Part shown: one piece after another, positions 17,465 through 25,974 of the stretch | How positions within the stretch are numbered: position 1 is the stretch's first letter | How the letters are laid out: each line of letters starts with the position of its first letter | NCBI GenBank assembly: GCA_963780545.1 | Contig: CAWACK010000008.1 | Location: 248,001 to 312,000 of the forward strand | From: UBA8941 sp963780545 | Lineage (GTDB): Archaea; Thermoproteota; Bathyarchaeia; TCS64 | DNA: 64,000 nucleotides | Reading direction: 5' to 3' | Position numbers and translations under genes: made by a program | The notes under the pieces: generated by a model | Databases searched by the model: none | The model's input: the letters and a program-made list of their open reading frames with translations, nothing else | What the model was told of the DNA's origin: nothing

Positions 17465-18556
17465 CTATTTGTTTCGAGTTGCGTAATATTCAGGTTGAAA
17501 ACCTCTTACTCTTAACCATTCTGAGGTCCAACCAGTTACTACCAAGGGAGTTCTCCTCATCTTATTCAGGTTTTTGGCACCGATGAGGAACATACACGCC
17601 TTGAATTCTGAAAGGATAGTCTCGATGTGTTTTTCCAGCGCTTCTTCCCCTTCGATAGCCTTCTGGAGGAACGGCTTCGCGATGCCTATTGCATCAGCTC
17701 CTAGGGCAACAGCCTTAGCCATATCAAGGCCAGTCCTTAAGCCGCCTGAAGCGATAACTTTTCCCTTAGAAGCCGTCCTAACCTCAACTAGACTACATGC
17801 AGTAGGGATGCCCCAATTCCAAAGGGCCTTTCCAAGGTACTCCTGCGTCTTCTCCCCGGATTCTCTTGCGATGTGATGCTCGACAGCAGCCCAACTCGTC
17901 CCACCGAGGCCGCTGATTTCGAAGCCCGCGACTCCAGCCTTCTCCAACCTCATAGCATCCTCAAAGGAGATGCCTGCTCCGGTTTCCTTCATCACGACTG
18001 GGACTTCGAGTATGGAGGTCAGACTCCTAATTTTATTGATTACCCCCTTATAATTGGTGTCTCCTCCCACCTGGACGACCTCCTGGAGCGGATTCATATG
18101 GATAGCCAAAGCATCAGCCTCTATCATCTCGACGGCTTTCCTCGCCTCTTTTGCACCCCAGCCTAAGGAAAACTGCGGACAGCCAATGTTACCGATAACC
18201 AGAGCGTCCGGCGCGGTATCCCGGATTATTTTGAAAGTAGCCTCTATCTCTGGTTGCTGTAATGCAATTCGCTGACTTCCGACGCCGATTCCAATTTTCA
18301 GCCTCTGAGCAACAGTGGCTAGGGTCTCGTTAATCCTCTTTGCTTCATCTGTGCCCCCCGTCAATGCAGATATGATTAGTGGTGCGGATAGAATCCTACC
18401 GAATAATTCGGTGCTCATATCAATTTCATTAAGATCTATCTCAGGCAATGCCCTATGGACAAGAGTGACATCATCGAATCCTGTGGGTATATCAGAGTCG
18501 ACTCTCTCCTCTAGGCTTACTCTAATGTGTCTCTGCTTTCTCTTTCCAATACTCAT
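17465..18556 (-). CDS. fni: type 2 isopentenyl-diphosphate delta-isomerase
   Basis: This FMN- and NADPH-dependent isomerase interconverts IPP and DMAPP. The 363-residue TIM-barrel protein has the N-terminal GFDDVTLVHRALPEID, ISALTGGTDEA, the IGVGSQR segment, IHMNPLQEVVQVGGD, VVMKETGAGIS and ASGGLRTGLDMAKAVALGA. GGAGATGA precedes the ATG. It is the third gene of the mvk-ipk-idi block, and the RNase J gene often found next in archaea is absent. Confidence 0.93.
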   Translation of the reverse strand: MSIGKRKQRHIRVSLEERVDSDIPTGFDDVTLVHRALPEIDLNEIDMSTELFGRILSAPLIISALTGGTDEAKRINETLATVAQRLKIGIGVGSQRIALQQPEIEATFKIIRDTAPDALVIGNIGCPQFSLGWGAKEARKAVEMIEADALAIHMNPLQEVVQVGGDTNYKGVINKIRSLTSILEVPVVMKETGAGISFEDAMRLEKAGVAGFEISGLGGTSWAAVEHHIARESGEKTQEYLGKALWNWGIPTACSLVEVRTASKGKVIASGGLRTGLDMAKAVALGADAIGIAKPFLQKAIEGEEALEKHIETILSEFKACMFLIGAKNLNKMRRTPLVVTGWTSEWLRVRGFQPEYYATRNK

Positions 18557-18560
18557 CAGT

Positions 18561-19340
18561 TCATCTCCTAAGCCACGTGCAGGTTACCTTCTCGCCTTTT
18601 AGCGCGTCGTGGATTATCCCCGGCTTCAGTGCATTGACGAGTTGGACCTCCAAGCCAGCTTCTACTGCGGCCTCGGCTTCCTTGATCTTACCCATCATAC
18701 CGCCTGTTACGTCTGTGGAGAGAGCCGCGCCTATTTTCACCATACCTCGTATCTGGCTAAGTGAAAGCTCCTCGATTAGGCGTGCTTCCTTCGCTAGTTT
18801 CGGATTGGCGGTGTAGACGCCATCGACGTCTACTCCGAATATTATTCTCTCTGCACCAAGGTTGATTGCGAGTTTTACAGCAAGCTGATCCCCTGAGAGG
18901 ATCGTGAACCTCTGGGCTGTATCGAGGACGACGTCGCCGTATAATACTGGGATGAAGCCAGATTCCACGGCACGAGAAACAACTTCGAGATTTATGTTGG
19001 CTATCCTTCGATCCTCTGTGATGATAAATGAGGATGGTGCCACCGAGATGGCGGGTACGCCTGCTTCTGTAAATGCCTCTACAACGATCCTGTTCAGCTC
19101 AACCATCGCCTGGTGAGTCAAGGTGAAGCCGAGTAGCTGTCTAGATGAAGAATATCCAGCGACTATATCGTACTCCTTCGCGATTGGGTGGCCGTAGGAA
19201 CCACCGCCATGGATTACTATTATTTTCCTGGGCCCCGCTAAGGCGACCTCGCCTGCGAGTCTCTTTATGGAGGAGATATTCGGTGTCTTCGGTTTGTTTT
19301 TGTCTGTTACCACAGAGCCCCCGAGTTTAAGAATCTCCAA
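18561..19340 (-). CDS. isopentenyl phosphate kinase
   Basis: IPK phosphorylates isopentenyl phosphate to IPP, the last step of the archaeal modified mevalonate pathway. The amino-acid-kinase fold is clear: LKLGGSVVTDKNKPKTP, IVIHGGGSYGHPIA (catalytic His) and DVTGGMMGKIKEA. I prefer the TTG at 19340, which has GAGGAGG 7 nt upstream and puts the LKLGGS strand near the N terminus (259 residues). The ATG at 19370 would overlap mvk by 44 nt. Confidence 0.92.
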   Translation of the reverse strand: MEILKLGGSVVTDKNKPKTPNISSIKRLAGEVALAGPRKIIVIHGGGSYGHPIAKEYDIVAGYSSSRQLLGFTLTHQAMVELNRIVVEAFTEAGVPAISVAPSSFIITEDRRIANINLEVVSRAVESGFIPVLYGDVVLDTAQRFTILSGDQLAVKLAINLGAERIIFGVDVDGVYTANPKLAKEARLIEELSLSQIRGMVKIGAALSTDVTGGMMGKIKEAEAAVEAGLEVQLVNALKPGIIHDALKGEKVTCTWLRR

Positions 19341-20322
19341 CCTGAAGCCTCCTCGTCTTAACTCCTTCATCTGTTATGTTTACCCTTATTGACTGCCCCC
19401 TAGCGGCCCTAATCCCCCTCTCAACCCTGCTCAGGTTCCCGACCTCAGCTAGAGCTATCATACAACCTCCACCACCGGCTCCAGTAAGCTTGGCGCCGAG
19501 GGCTCCTTCGTTTCTCGCGGCGTAGACCAAGTCGTCGAGTTCAATTGTGGAAACTCCTAAGGCGGAGAGAAGCCCGTGGTTGAAGTTCATAAGATCCCCC
19601 AGCTTACGAGTATCCCCTCTAAATAAGGCGTCTAGACCAACCTGAGACAGGCTAGCCATAGTATAGATTATAGGATCAACGATCTCCGGGTTCCGTTCTC
19701 TAAGTGCCCTGACACCCTCGACCATGTTTCCTGTTGAGCGCTTCTTTCGAGTGTTACCAATGATAAACGGAAGAGGCTTGTCCAACCTGAGGTGTTCAAG
19801 TCCAACTCCTCGTTCGTATCTCATTATGCCGCCGAAGGTGGCAATACTGTTGTCTACTCCACTTGGATTTCCATGTATGACTTTCTCGCCTTCGAAGCTT
19901 AGCTCCGCGATCTTCTCCTTCGAGAGGTCACCTTCGAATAATTCTCCGACTGCTGCTGTAGTTGCAACGCAGACCGCTGCTGAAGAACCAAGCCCGACTG
20001 CTATTGGAATCTCGCTTCTTACTTTGAGGTTGATACCGGAGTTGATACCGATGTGAGACATGACCTTTTGGGAGGCTGTGTAGAGAGCAGCCATATTTCT
20101 ACCTCTCCATGACTTGCCGGTGATGGCTATGTATTCACCGTTCTCGAAGCAACCGGAGAAGCCAAGGTCCTCGGCATCAATGTAGATCCTCTTGTCGTCA
20201 CGTTTAGAGGCGACGACGCTGGCGCGTCTGTCGATAGCGAGCACTATTGCAGGTCCTTTATAGACCACACTGTGCTCTCCAAAGAGGATAATCTTGGCTG
20301 GCGCGGTCGCCTCTACACTCAT
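19327..20322 (-). CDS. mvk: mevalonate kinase
   Basis: A GHMP kinase that phosphorylates mevalonate. The 331-residue protein has APAKIILFGEHSVVYKGPA at the N terminus, the ATP loop PIAVGLGSSAAVCVA, NPSGVDNSIATFGG and the C-terminal KLTGAGGGGCMIAL. It directly abuts the MEMO-family gene upstream and overlaps ipk, so the lipid genes are transcribed from the S2 operon. Confidence 0.95.
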   Translation of the reverse strand: MSVEATAPAKIILFGEHSVVYKGPAIVLAIDRRASVVASKRDDKRIYIDAEDLGFSGCFENGEYIAITGKSWRGRNMAALYTASQKVMSHIGINSGINLKVRSEIPIAVGLGSSAAVCVATTAAVGELFEGDLSKEKIAELSFEGEKVIHGNPSGVDNSIATFGGIMRYERGVGLEHLRLDKPLPFIIGNTRKKRSTGNMVEGVRALRERNPEIVDPIIYTMASLSQVGLDALFRGDTRKLGDLMNFNHGLLSALGVSTIELDDLVYAARNEGALGAKLTGAGGGGCMIALAEVGNLSRVERGIRAARGQSIRVNITDEGVKTRRLQVGDS

Positions 20323-21177
20323 CTATTGCACCGTTCGGGTGATCTTAGCTGAGGAGTAGCCTACGACCGCCCCTTGATCACCCGTTATATCCCCGCTCGT
20401 ATGGTATGATAAGATTTCTGCCCTGTCCGCACCGAGCCTCTTCGAGGCGATCAATGCAGCGGAAACAGGGCCGTAGCCACACATAGTGATCCTGTTGGAT
20501 TGTACAGTCTTTTGGAGCCTCACCTCATCCATGGCTTGTAAGGCGTCTAGGACAAGGTGATCCTTTCTACTGGCGGACTGCTGGGACTCCTGATGAGTCA
20601 TATCAGTGGAGGCGATGACAACCATGTTCTTTCCCTCAGCGGCTTCGGCTATCGCCTCACCAACATTCCTACTCGTCTCAAGATCCTGAAATCCCATGCA
20701 AATGGGAACAATAGTAATCGCAGAATCGTACAAATACTGGAGGAAAGGAAGTTGAACCTCTATCGAGTGTTCGTAAATATGAGCGGACTCATCCAAATCG
20801 ATCATACCTGAAGCCTTGAATATCGCTTCAGATAGATCCGAGTCGATTTTCAGCCTTCCGAAAGGCGTCTCCCAGGATCCTTTTCCCATGAGTGAGACTG
20901 CACTGCCGAGTCCCGTATGGTTAGGGCAGAGTATAACCGCGGTCTCCGGCGCATCCTCTTCGGAGAGCGCAAGGTAGCTGAAGGCAGCTACAGGACCACT
21001 ATACATGTAGCCGGCGTGTGGGCAGACGATGGCGGTTATCGTTCTTTGCTTGTCACCCTTAACGGGTAGTCTGCCGGGTCCGAGTCTATGAGTAAAACAC
21101 TCTTCGATGGTTTGTCGTAAGCGCTGAGGATCACTAGGGTAGAAGCTCCCCGCTACATAGGGGTGCCTTACCGACAT
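20323..21177 (-). CDS. MEMO1 family protein (AmmeMemoRadiSam system protein B)
   Basis: The 284-residue protein matches the MEMO family, related to class III extradiol dioxygenases. It has VRHPYVAGSFYPSDPQRL at the start, CPHAGYMYSGPVAA, HTGLGSAVS, EHSIEVQLPFLQYL and STDMTHQ, whose histidines form the metal-like pocket. Function in archaea is not known, but linkage to rps2 and mvk is widely conserved. It ends one base before the mvk start. Confidence 0.92.
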   Translation of the reverse strand: MSVRHPYVAGSFYPSDPQRLRQTIEECFTHRLGPGRLPVKGDKQRTITAIVCPHAGYMYSGPVAAFSYLALSEEDAPETAVILCPNHTGLGSAVSLMGKGSWETPFGRLKIDSDLSEAIFKASGMIDLDESAHIYEHSIEVQLPFLQYLYDSAITIVPICMGFQDLETSRNVGEAIAEAAEGKNMVVIASTDMTHQESQQSASRKDHLVLDALQAMDEVRLQKTVQSNRITMCGYGPVSAALIASKRLGADRAEILSYHTSGDITGDQGAVVGYSSAKITRTVQ

Positions 21178-21187
21178 TTTAAATCAC

Positions 21188-21817
21188 CTAGCTGCTGGTC
21201 TCGAAGTCGTCAATGCTATACCGCATCTCGCCGCTGGCCGGTAGCTCTTTGCGCTCTTTGAGGATCTCGCGGGCAATAAGCCAGAAGGCAATGGCGAGGG
21301 CGCGGCGGCCTTTATTATTCATGGGGATGACTAGGTCGACATTGCTTTTACTGTTGTCTGTGCTAGCGAGGGCGATGACCGGAACACCGATCTGGCTGGC
21401 TTCTATAACGATCTGATCATCTGCAAGGCTGTCTGTCACAATTACTGCTGTGGGCTCGAAGAAGCCGGCGTAGACTGGGTTGGTGAAAGTGCCGGAAGTG
21501 AATCTCCCTGTGATAGCTTTGCAACCTACTACTTCACAGAACTTCTCGACAGGGCTGCGGCCATAGCGTTTACTTGAGGCGACAACTACTTTGTTGAGGT
21601 TCATGCGGCTGAGGAACTTTGCGACTACCTTTACTCGTTCATTCATCTGCTCCATATCAAGGACGTAGAGGCCATCGGGGCGAACCTTGTAGATGAATGG
21701 TTCCATATCCTTTGTCTTTACGCGTGTCCCTATGTGTACACCCGCGGATAGTAGGACCTCCTGCGGTAGCAGTAGGTTCTCATTGATCGGCTGCTGTGCC
21801 TCATTTTCTGGCTCCAA
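21188..21817 (-). CDS. rps2: ribosomal protein S2 (uS2)
   Basis: The 209-residue small-subunit protein has family landmarks: LLSAGVHIGTRVKTKDM, FIYKVRPDGLYVLD, VASSKRYGRSPVEKF, GRFTSGTFTNPVY and the C-terminal PMNNKGRRALAIAFWLIAR. It follows rpoN by 3 nt and precedes the MEMO gene by 10 nt. Confidence 0.96.
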   Translation of the reverse strand: MEPENEAQQPINENLLLPQEVLLSAGVHIGTRVKTKDMEPFIYKVRPDGLYVLDMEQMNERVKVVAKFLSRMNLNKVVVASSKRYGRSPVEKFCEVVGCKAITGRFTSGTFTNPVYAGFFEPTAVIVTDSLADDQIVIEASQIGVPVIALASTDNSKSNVDLVIPMNNKGRRALAIAFWLIAREILKERKELPASGEMRYSIDDFETSS

Positions 21818-21820
21818 CTA

Positions 21821-22045
21821 TCATCCTCCCTTGACCTCTAAGTTCTTCTGTCCTTCGTTGAACTTTATCACATCGTCTATTATCTCGACATGGGAGAGGA
21901 TCATGCGTCGACAGCAGTAGCGTGTTACACCAAGGTCGTCAAGGACCTTCCCAGGTTCCTCGCCAGCCTCTACGCGTTTCTTGAATGGTTCCCACTTGTC
22001 GCCTATGACCTTCCCGCATGAGAAGCATCTCACGGGTATTATCAT
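21821..22045 (-). CDS. rpoN: RNA polymerase subunit N (Rpb10)
   Basis: The 74-residue subunit shows the zinc-binding pattern PVRCFSCGK with YCCRRMILSHVE, and the usual start MIIPVRCF. The ATG at 22045 has GGAGAC upstream. An earlier in-frame start at 22084 would add a non-conserved basic extension and is rejected. Confidence 0.95.
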   Translation of the reverse strand: MIIPVRCFSCGKVIGDKWEPFKKRVEAGEEPGKVLDDLGVTRYCCRRMILSHVEIIDDVIKFNEGQKNLEVKGG

Positions 22046-22123
22046 TCTTTCAGTCTCCTTCCCACGTCTCTGTGGCGATTCCACCTCATCAACTATCAGG
22101 AGGAATAAAAATACTTCTCTAAT

Positions 22124-22477
22124 TCATTTAACGGCTTCTTTTTTTGGCTTATTCAGTCCAGCCTTTTTACGGAGAGTGTGAATTGTGCCAGAGGATCGGC
22201 TGATCCTTAAAGCAGCTGGTTTCCCAGCAATGTCTGTAGTGTAGGCTAGGCAGGCTCGCAGATATCTCTCTGAATCATGTGTACATCTGATGATGCCCGC
22301 TGAGTTGATTTGGTTATACTCGATGAGGTTAGGGTCGATGAGAGAAAGGCCCTTTACGCCGTAGAGGACCTGAATGGAGTTACGGATAGTCTCCCAGATC
22401 TCCTTCTCGTCATGAGTGGTCTCTGAGCTCACATTGAAGAGGAGATACCTACGTCTAATGTTCCTGACGGGCATCAT
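22124..22477 (-). CDS. rnp2: RNase P protein component 2 (Pop5)
   Basis: The 117-residue protein matches archaeal Pop5: an N-terminal RRRYLLFNVSS strand, GVKGLSLIDPNLIEYN, and IIRCTHDSERYLRACLAY, ending in a basic lysine-rich tail. Together with Rpp30 it forms part of the RNase P holoenzyme. Its start overlaps rnp3 by 4 nt. Confidence 0.92.
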   Translation of the reverse strand: MMPVRNIRRRYLLFNVSSETTHDEKEIWETIRNSIQVLYGVKGLSLIDPNLIEYNQINSAGIIRCTHDSERYLRACLAYTTDIAGKPAALRISRSSGTIHTLRKKAGLNKPKKEAVK

Positions 22478-23136
22478 GATTCCTCCTCGCCGCGTCTGAC
22501 GCGGTTCCTCTTAAGAATCGCCGCGGGGATAGTTGAAACCATTTCTAAAGCATATTCCTCGTCGATGTCTAAGAGACTCGCGAGAGCGGTGAGAGCTTTG
22601 GGCTCCCGCATCGCAAGGGAATTCTTTGCTCCACTAGATAATATAATGGGAATATCATGTTTCGAAGCATTAACGACGTCGCGTTTTATCTGGTTAATTA
22701 CCTTTGATAGGCGCATGGGTCCAGTCGCAAGGATGTCGGAGGAATTTATCTCGTAAGCGCAGCCCGTTTCCTCCGCTAGTTCTGCCTCATGGATATCGAG
22801 CCAGTTCTGTTTCCTCAAGGCTGGTTCTTCGGGGAATTGTAGTATGTCTATACGGTGGTCCTTGGCTGCCTGCCTAGAAACCTCTTTTGTCAAACACCTG
22901 ACTGCTACAATGTCAAACTTGCTTCTATATTTCTTGAGGGCATCGAGAAGTTCATCTTGTCTCTTAGCCTCTATATCTATTCTCGTGGCGATCTGAAGCC
23001 CGTTGTTTGTATTCTTCTTAACTTCGGATAGGGTGATCGCTACCTGTCTGTATTCGAGTTCTGAGGCCAGCTTCGCCATCTCCCAAGCTTGTTCAGCAGT
23101 AGAGGGTCGAAGGTGCAAATCGATGTACTGTCTCAT
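22474..23136 (-). CDS. rnp3: RNase P protein component 3 (Rpp30)
   Basis: A 220-residue PHP-like TIM barrel. It starts with YIDLHLRPST and has ITLSEVKKNTN, DIVAVRCLTKEVSRQAAKDHRIDILQFP split by the usual turns, FEI-like YEINSSDIL and ILSSGAKNSLAMREP, characteristic of archaeal Rpp30. It overlaps the genes on both sides by 4 nt, so the three-gene operon is translationally coupled. Confidence 0.92.
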   Translation of the reverse strand: MRQYIDLHLRPSTAEQAWEMAKLASELEYRQVAITLSEVKKNTNNGLQIATRIDIEAKRQDELLDALKKYRSKFDIVAVRCLTKEVSRQAAKDHRIDILQFPEEPALRKQNWLDIHEAELAEETGCAYEINSSDILATGPMRLSKVINQIKRDVVNASKHDIPIILSSGAKNSLAMREPKALTALASLLDIDEEYALEMVSTIPAAILKRNRVRRGEEES

Positions 23137-23591
23137 TGTAACTCTTCATCCTCCAAGTTCAGTAAGTATTCCCTGATTGTAGCGATAGGATCAGCTTTGA
23201 ATGAGAATTGAAACTTGATTTTAATTCTTATTGGATCGTTCTCCGTTAATACTGCCCTACCATTGTATGCCTTCTGCTTGTCGAGGCGCATATAGAAACT
23301 GCCCTGTTCGTCGACATGGTTGGGGAGTTCCTCAAGGATAGTCGCTTTATCTAGGCTCGAAAGCTTTTGATAGATTGCCTCAAAGAAGTCGGTGGCCTCC
23401 TTCTTCTTGGATATTTTAAGGGTGAGAAGGGTTATAGGGTCGTCATAGTGACCAGACAGTTTTGTTGCTTCGAATATGGTTTCGAATGGAGCAAGGTTCT
23501 TAACAGCCTTCTTGACCTTCTCTTCGTCTTCTGTGGCGTGGGCGAAGACTGAAACTTCTGCGGCTTTTACGAGTCTCTCCTCGGGCATCAT
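23133..23591 (-). CDS. COG1325 RNA-binding protein (predicted exosome-associated)
   Basis: The 152-residue protein has the N-terminal VSVFAHATEDEEKV and the central TLLTLKISKKKEATDFFE, followed by YMRLDKQKAYNG, typical of the COG1325 family encoded beside rpp30 and pop5 in many archaea. The family is predicted to bind RNA; the biochemical role is not established. Confidence 0.82.
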   Translation of the reverse strand: MMPEERLVKAAEVSVFAHATEDEEKVKKAVKNLAPFETIFEATKLSGHYDDPITLLTLKISKKKEATDFFEAIYQKLSSLDKATILEELPNHVDEQGSFYMRLDKQKAYNGRAVLTENDPIRIKIKFQFSFKADPIATIREYLLNLEDEELQ

Positions 23592-23687
23592 GGCACCCTT
23601 TTGCTGTAATCGTCAGATGCTTGCTTATTATGGGTTCTCTCAGTCGTGGTAATGCTTAACTGTGTTGAAGCGCCTTTCCCTGCGGGC

Positions 23688-23763
23688 GCGGCCGTGGCTT
23701 AGCGGATAGAGCGTGGGCCTTCGGAGCCCATGGTCGCGGGTTCGAATCCTGCCGGCCGCGCCA
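23688..23763 (+). tRNA. tRNA-Arg (anticodon TCG)
   Basis: Acceptor GCGGCCG pairs with CGGCCGC, discriminator G, and CCA is encoded. The anticodon stem TGGGC/GCCCA closes loop CTTCGGA, giving TCG. The T arm contains GGGTTCGAATCC. A TATA-like CTTAAC lies about 30 nt upstream. No intron is seen. Confidence 0.94.
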
Positions 23764-23819
23764 ACTCTTAGAACATCTTTATCAGTGATTCAGCAGTTTC
23801 TTCTTCAGGTGCAAACAAA

Positions 23820-24395
23820 TTGGAGAAGACTATTCTATATTGTGATTCAACTGGGGCCAAAAACACTGAGCAAGTAATCGCCGCGGCGAAGAAAAGGGCG
23901 AAGGAACTGAATATCAGGGATGTTGTAGTCGCAACTACGCATGGAGGAACGGCAATAAGAGTGAAAGAGGTTTTCGCGGATCCTAAGCTAAACCTCGTTG
24001 CCGTCGGCATCTGTGAGGGTTATAGAGAAAATGGCTGGTGCTTTTCGAATGATGAAAAGCTACGCCTCGAGAAATCGGGTATCAAACCCCTAATTACGAG
24101 CCATGCGCTAGGTGATGGCGTCGCGAGTAGTTTCACCGAAAAAAGCGGTGGGAAGAGTATCGAGGAGATCGTCCGTGACACTCTTTACCGCTTCGGGCAG
24201 GGCATGAAAGTCTGCGTTGAGATCGTCCTAATGGCTGCCGATGCGGGGCTTATACCAATGGACCATGAGGTGATGGCTATTGCAGGCACTTCGGATGGGA
24301 CGGACACCTGCATAGTCGTCAAGCCAGCTTATCCGAGGAAGTTATATGAGCTTGAAGTCAGAGAAATAGTGGCGAAACCCAGGAACCTAAGCTGA
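23820..24395 (+). CDS. pyruvate kinase C-terminal-domain-like protein (COG1751)
   Basis: The 191-residue protein resembles the stand-alone pyruvate-kinase alpha/beta-like family: NTEQVIAAAKKRAKEL, VVVATTHGGTAIRVKEVF, then GVASSFTEKSGGKS and VMAIAGTSDGTDTCIVVKPA. It has no catalytic pyruvate kinase barrel, so it is not an enzyme of that step; its role is unknown. The start is TTG with AGGTG 9 nt upstream, 56 nt after tRNA-Arg. Confidence 0.8.
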   Translation: MEKTILYCDSTGAKNTEQVIAAAKKRAKELNIRDVVVATTHGGTAIRVKEVFADPKLNLVAVGICEGYRENGWCFSNDEKLRLEKSGIKPLITSHALGDGVASSFTEKSGGKSIEEIVRDTLYRFGQGMKVCVEIVLMAADAGLIPMDHEVMAIAGTSDGTDTCIVVKPAYPRKLYELEVREIVAKPRNLS

Positions 24396-24540
24396 CTTCT
24401 CTTACCCTAGTCTTAGAAGACCGAATTTTACTTATTTTTCCTAAAAGTTGTTATAACAGGTTAAATGATATTCGTTTCTATATTTATTATTAAGTGTATT
24501 TACCTATTATGTTTGAAATATATGTAAAAGGATTTTTGGT

Positions 24541-25836
24541 CTAAGGCTTGTAGAAGAGCGGGAATGCCCCATAGACCTTTACGCCAAGTACAAGGTTTTC
24601 AATGGTAATATACTCATTTGGCTGGTGGGCGACGCCATTGATGCTGGTGCCATAACCGAGACTGGGGATGCCAGCGATCTTGCTGGTACTAATTCCATCG
24701 GTTCCTCCTGTTAGGATCTTCATGCTTGGCTTCTTCCCAGTTACTTTTTTGACGGTTCTAGACAACTGTTTAGCGAAGACCGTGTTGGGGTTCTCGTAGA
24801 ATCCTGCTTGGTCTCCAAGCTTCCCTGAAGCCTTTGCGTGAGTTTCCGTCCCCGATGCGACCTCGACGCCAGGAATATTAGTCTCCTTGATTAGGCGTGC
24901 AATCTCCTTGCGAACAGCCGATGTGCTTGCACCGGGGGTTAAGCGAATATCGAACTCTGCCTCAGCATAGTCTGGGACGACGTTGATCTTAACGCCGCCA
25001 TTGATGATGTTGCATGTAACACTCGGATAGTAGAAGAGGCGCCTAACGGCCTTCTGGAGCTCAGGTGTCTTAACGTCTGAGAGATAGAATTTGATGCTGT
25101 CTCTGATAGGCTTATTCAACTCCTTGGGAAGGTCGAGTTTGAAGTTGCCTATCTTGTAAACGGCGGGAATGGCTTTGATGAGCTTAGTAATTGCGTTATC
25201 TCCGAGGAAGGGAGTACTGCCATGGGCGGTCTTCCCCTTTGCGATTAGACGAGTCTGAGCTCCTCCCTTGCAGCCTAGATCGAGGCTCGGGCTCTCTGCT
25301 CCTCCCCCATTGCCGTCCCCGATAACACAAACCTCACCCTTGAGGCGACCCGACTCAGCGAGCCATTTGGCTCCCGCTCCACCGCCAATCTCCTCATCTG
25401 CAGTGAACCAGAACTCAACGGGGTTAGGGAGCTTTATCCCACTAAGTATGCGGGCACTAACCATGGCAGCTGCACAACTGCCTTTCATATCGCTGCTACC
25501 CCTACCGTAGACTATCCCACTCTTTATTACGCCATCATAAGCGGGGTACTTCCAGGCTTCAGGTTTCCCCTCGGGGACAACGTCGATGTGGCCGAGCCAA
25601 AGAACCACATGTTTAGATTTACCTGGGAGTTTTGCGACGATGTTCGGTTTCTTTGGGTCTTGAGCGTGGACCTCGTGCTCGATACCATATTTCTCAAAGT
25701 ACTCAGCTATATAGGGGACAACCTCATCAGTGCGCCCCTCAGGATGAGCCGAATTGAACTTCACGAGCCCTGATGTGAGTTCAGCCACTTCTTTAGATGC
25801 CTTATCGGCTTCTGCTAAAACCTTTGCAATACTCAT
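24541..25836 (-). CDS. M20 family metallopeptidase (ArgE/DapE type)
   Basis: The 431-residue zinc hydrolase has the metal and catalytic segments LWLGHIDVVPEG, YGRGSSDMKGSCAA and FTADEEIGGGAGA, a dimerisation domain in the middle (KTAHGSTPFLGD) and a final metal histidine in GVAHQPNEYI. This is the succinyl-diaminopimelate desuccinylase / acetylornithine deacetylase-like branch, and specificity is open. Confidence 0.85.
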   Translation of the reverse strand: MSIAKVLAEADKASKEVAELTSGLVKFNSAHPEGRTDEVVPYIAEYFEKYGIEHEVHAQDPKKPNIVAKLPGKSKHVVLWLGHIDVVPEGKPEAWKYPAYDGVIKSGIVYGRGSSDMKGSCAAAMVSARILSGIKLPNPVEFWFTADEEIGGGAGAKWLAESGRLKGEVCVIGDGNGGGAESPSLDLGCKGGAQTRLIAKGKTAHGSTPFLGDNAITKLIKAIPAVYKIGNFKLDLPKELNKPIRDSIKFYLSDVKTPELQKAVRRLFYYPSVTCNIINGGVKINVVPDYAEAEFDIRLTPGASTSAVRKEIARLIKETNIPGVEVASGTETHAKASGKLGDQAGFYENPNTVFAKQLSRTVKKVTGKKPSMKILTGGTDGISTSKIAGIPSLGYGTSINGVAHQPNEYITIENLVLGVKVYGAFPLFYKP

Positions 25837-25974
25837 ACAGGGAAAAGGTAGTTGTAGGTGGTTTTACCACTTTCCCTATTTTGAAATGTGAATTGCTGTG
25901 AAGTCACGCGCGTTGTCTTTAAATCCCCACTCTCGAGCTACTGAAGCTCGTAAGTTAGCGGGAAAAGGTGTTGT

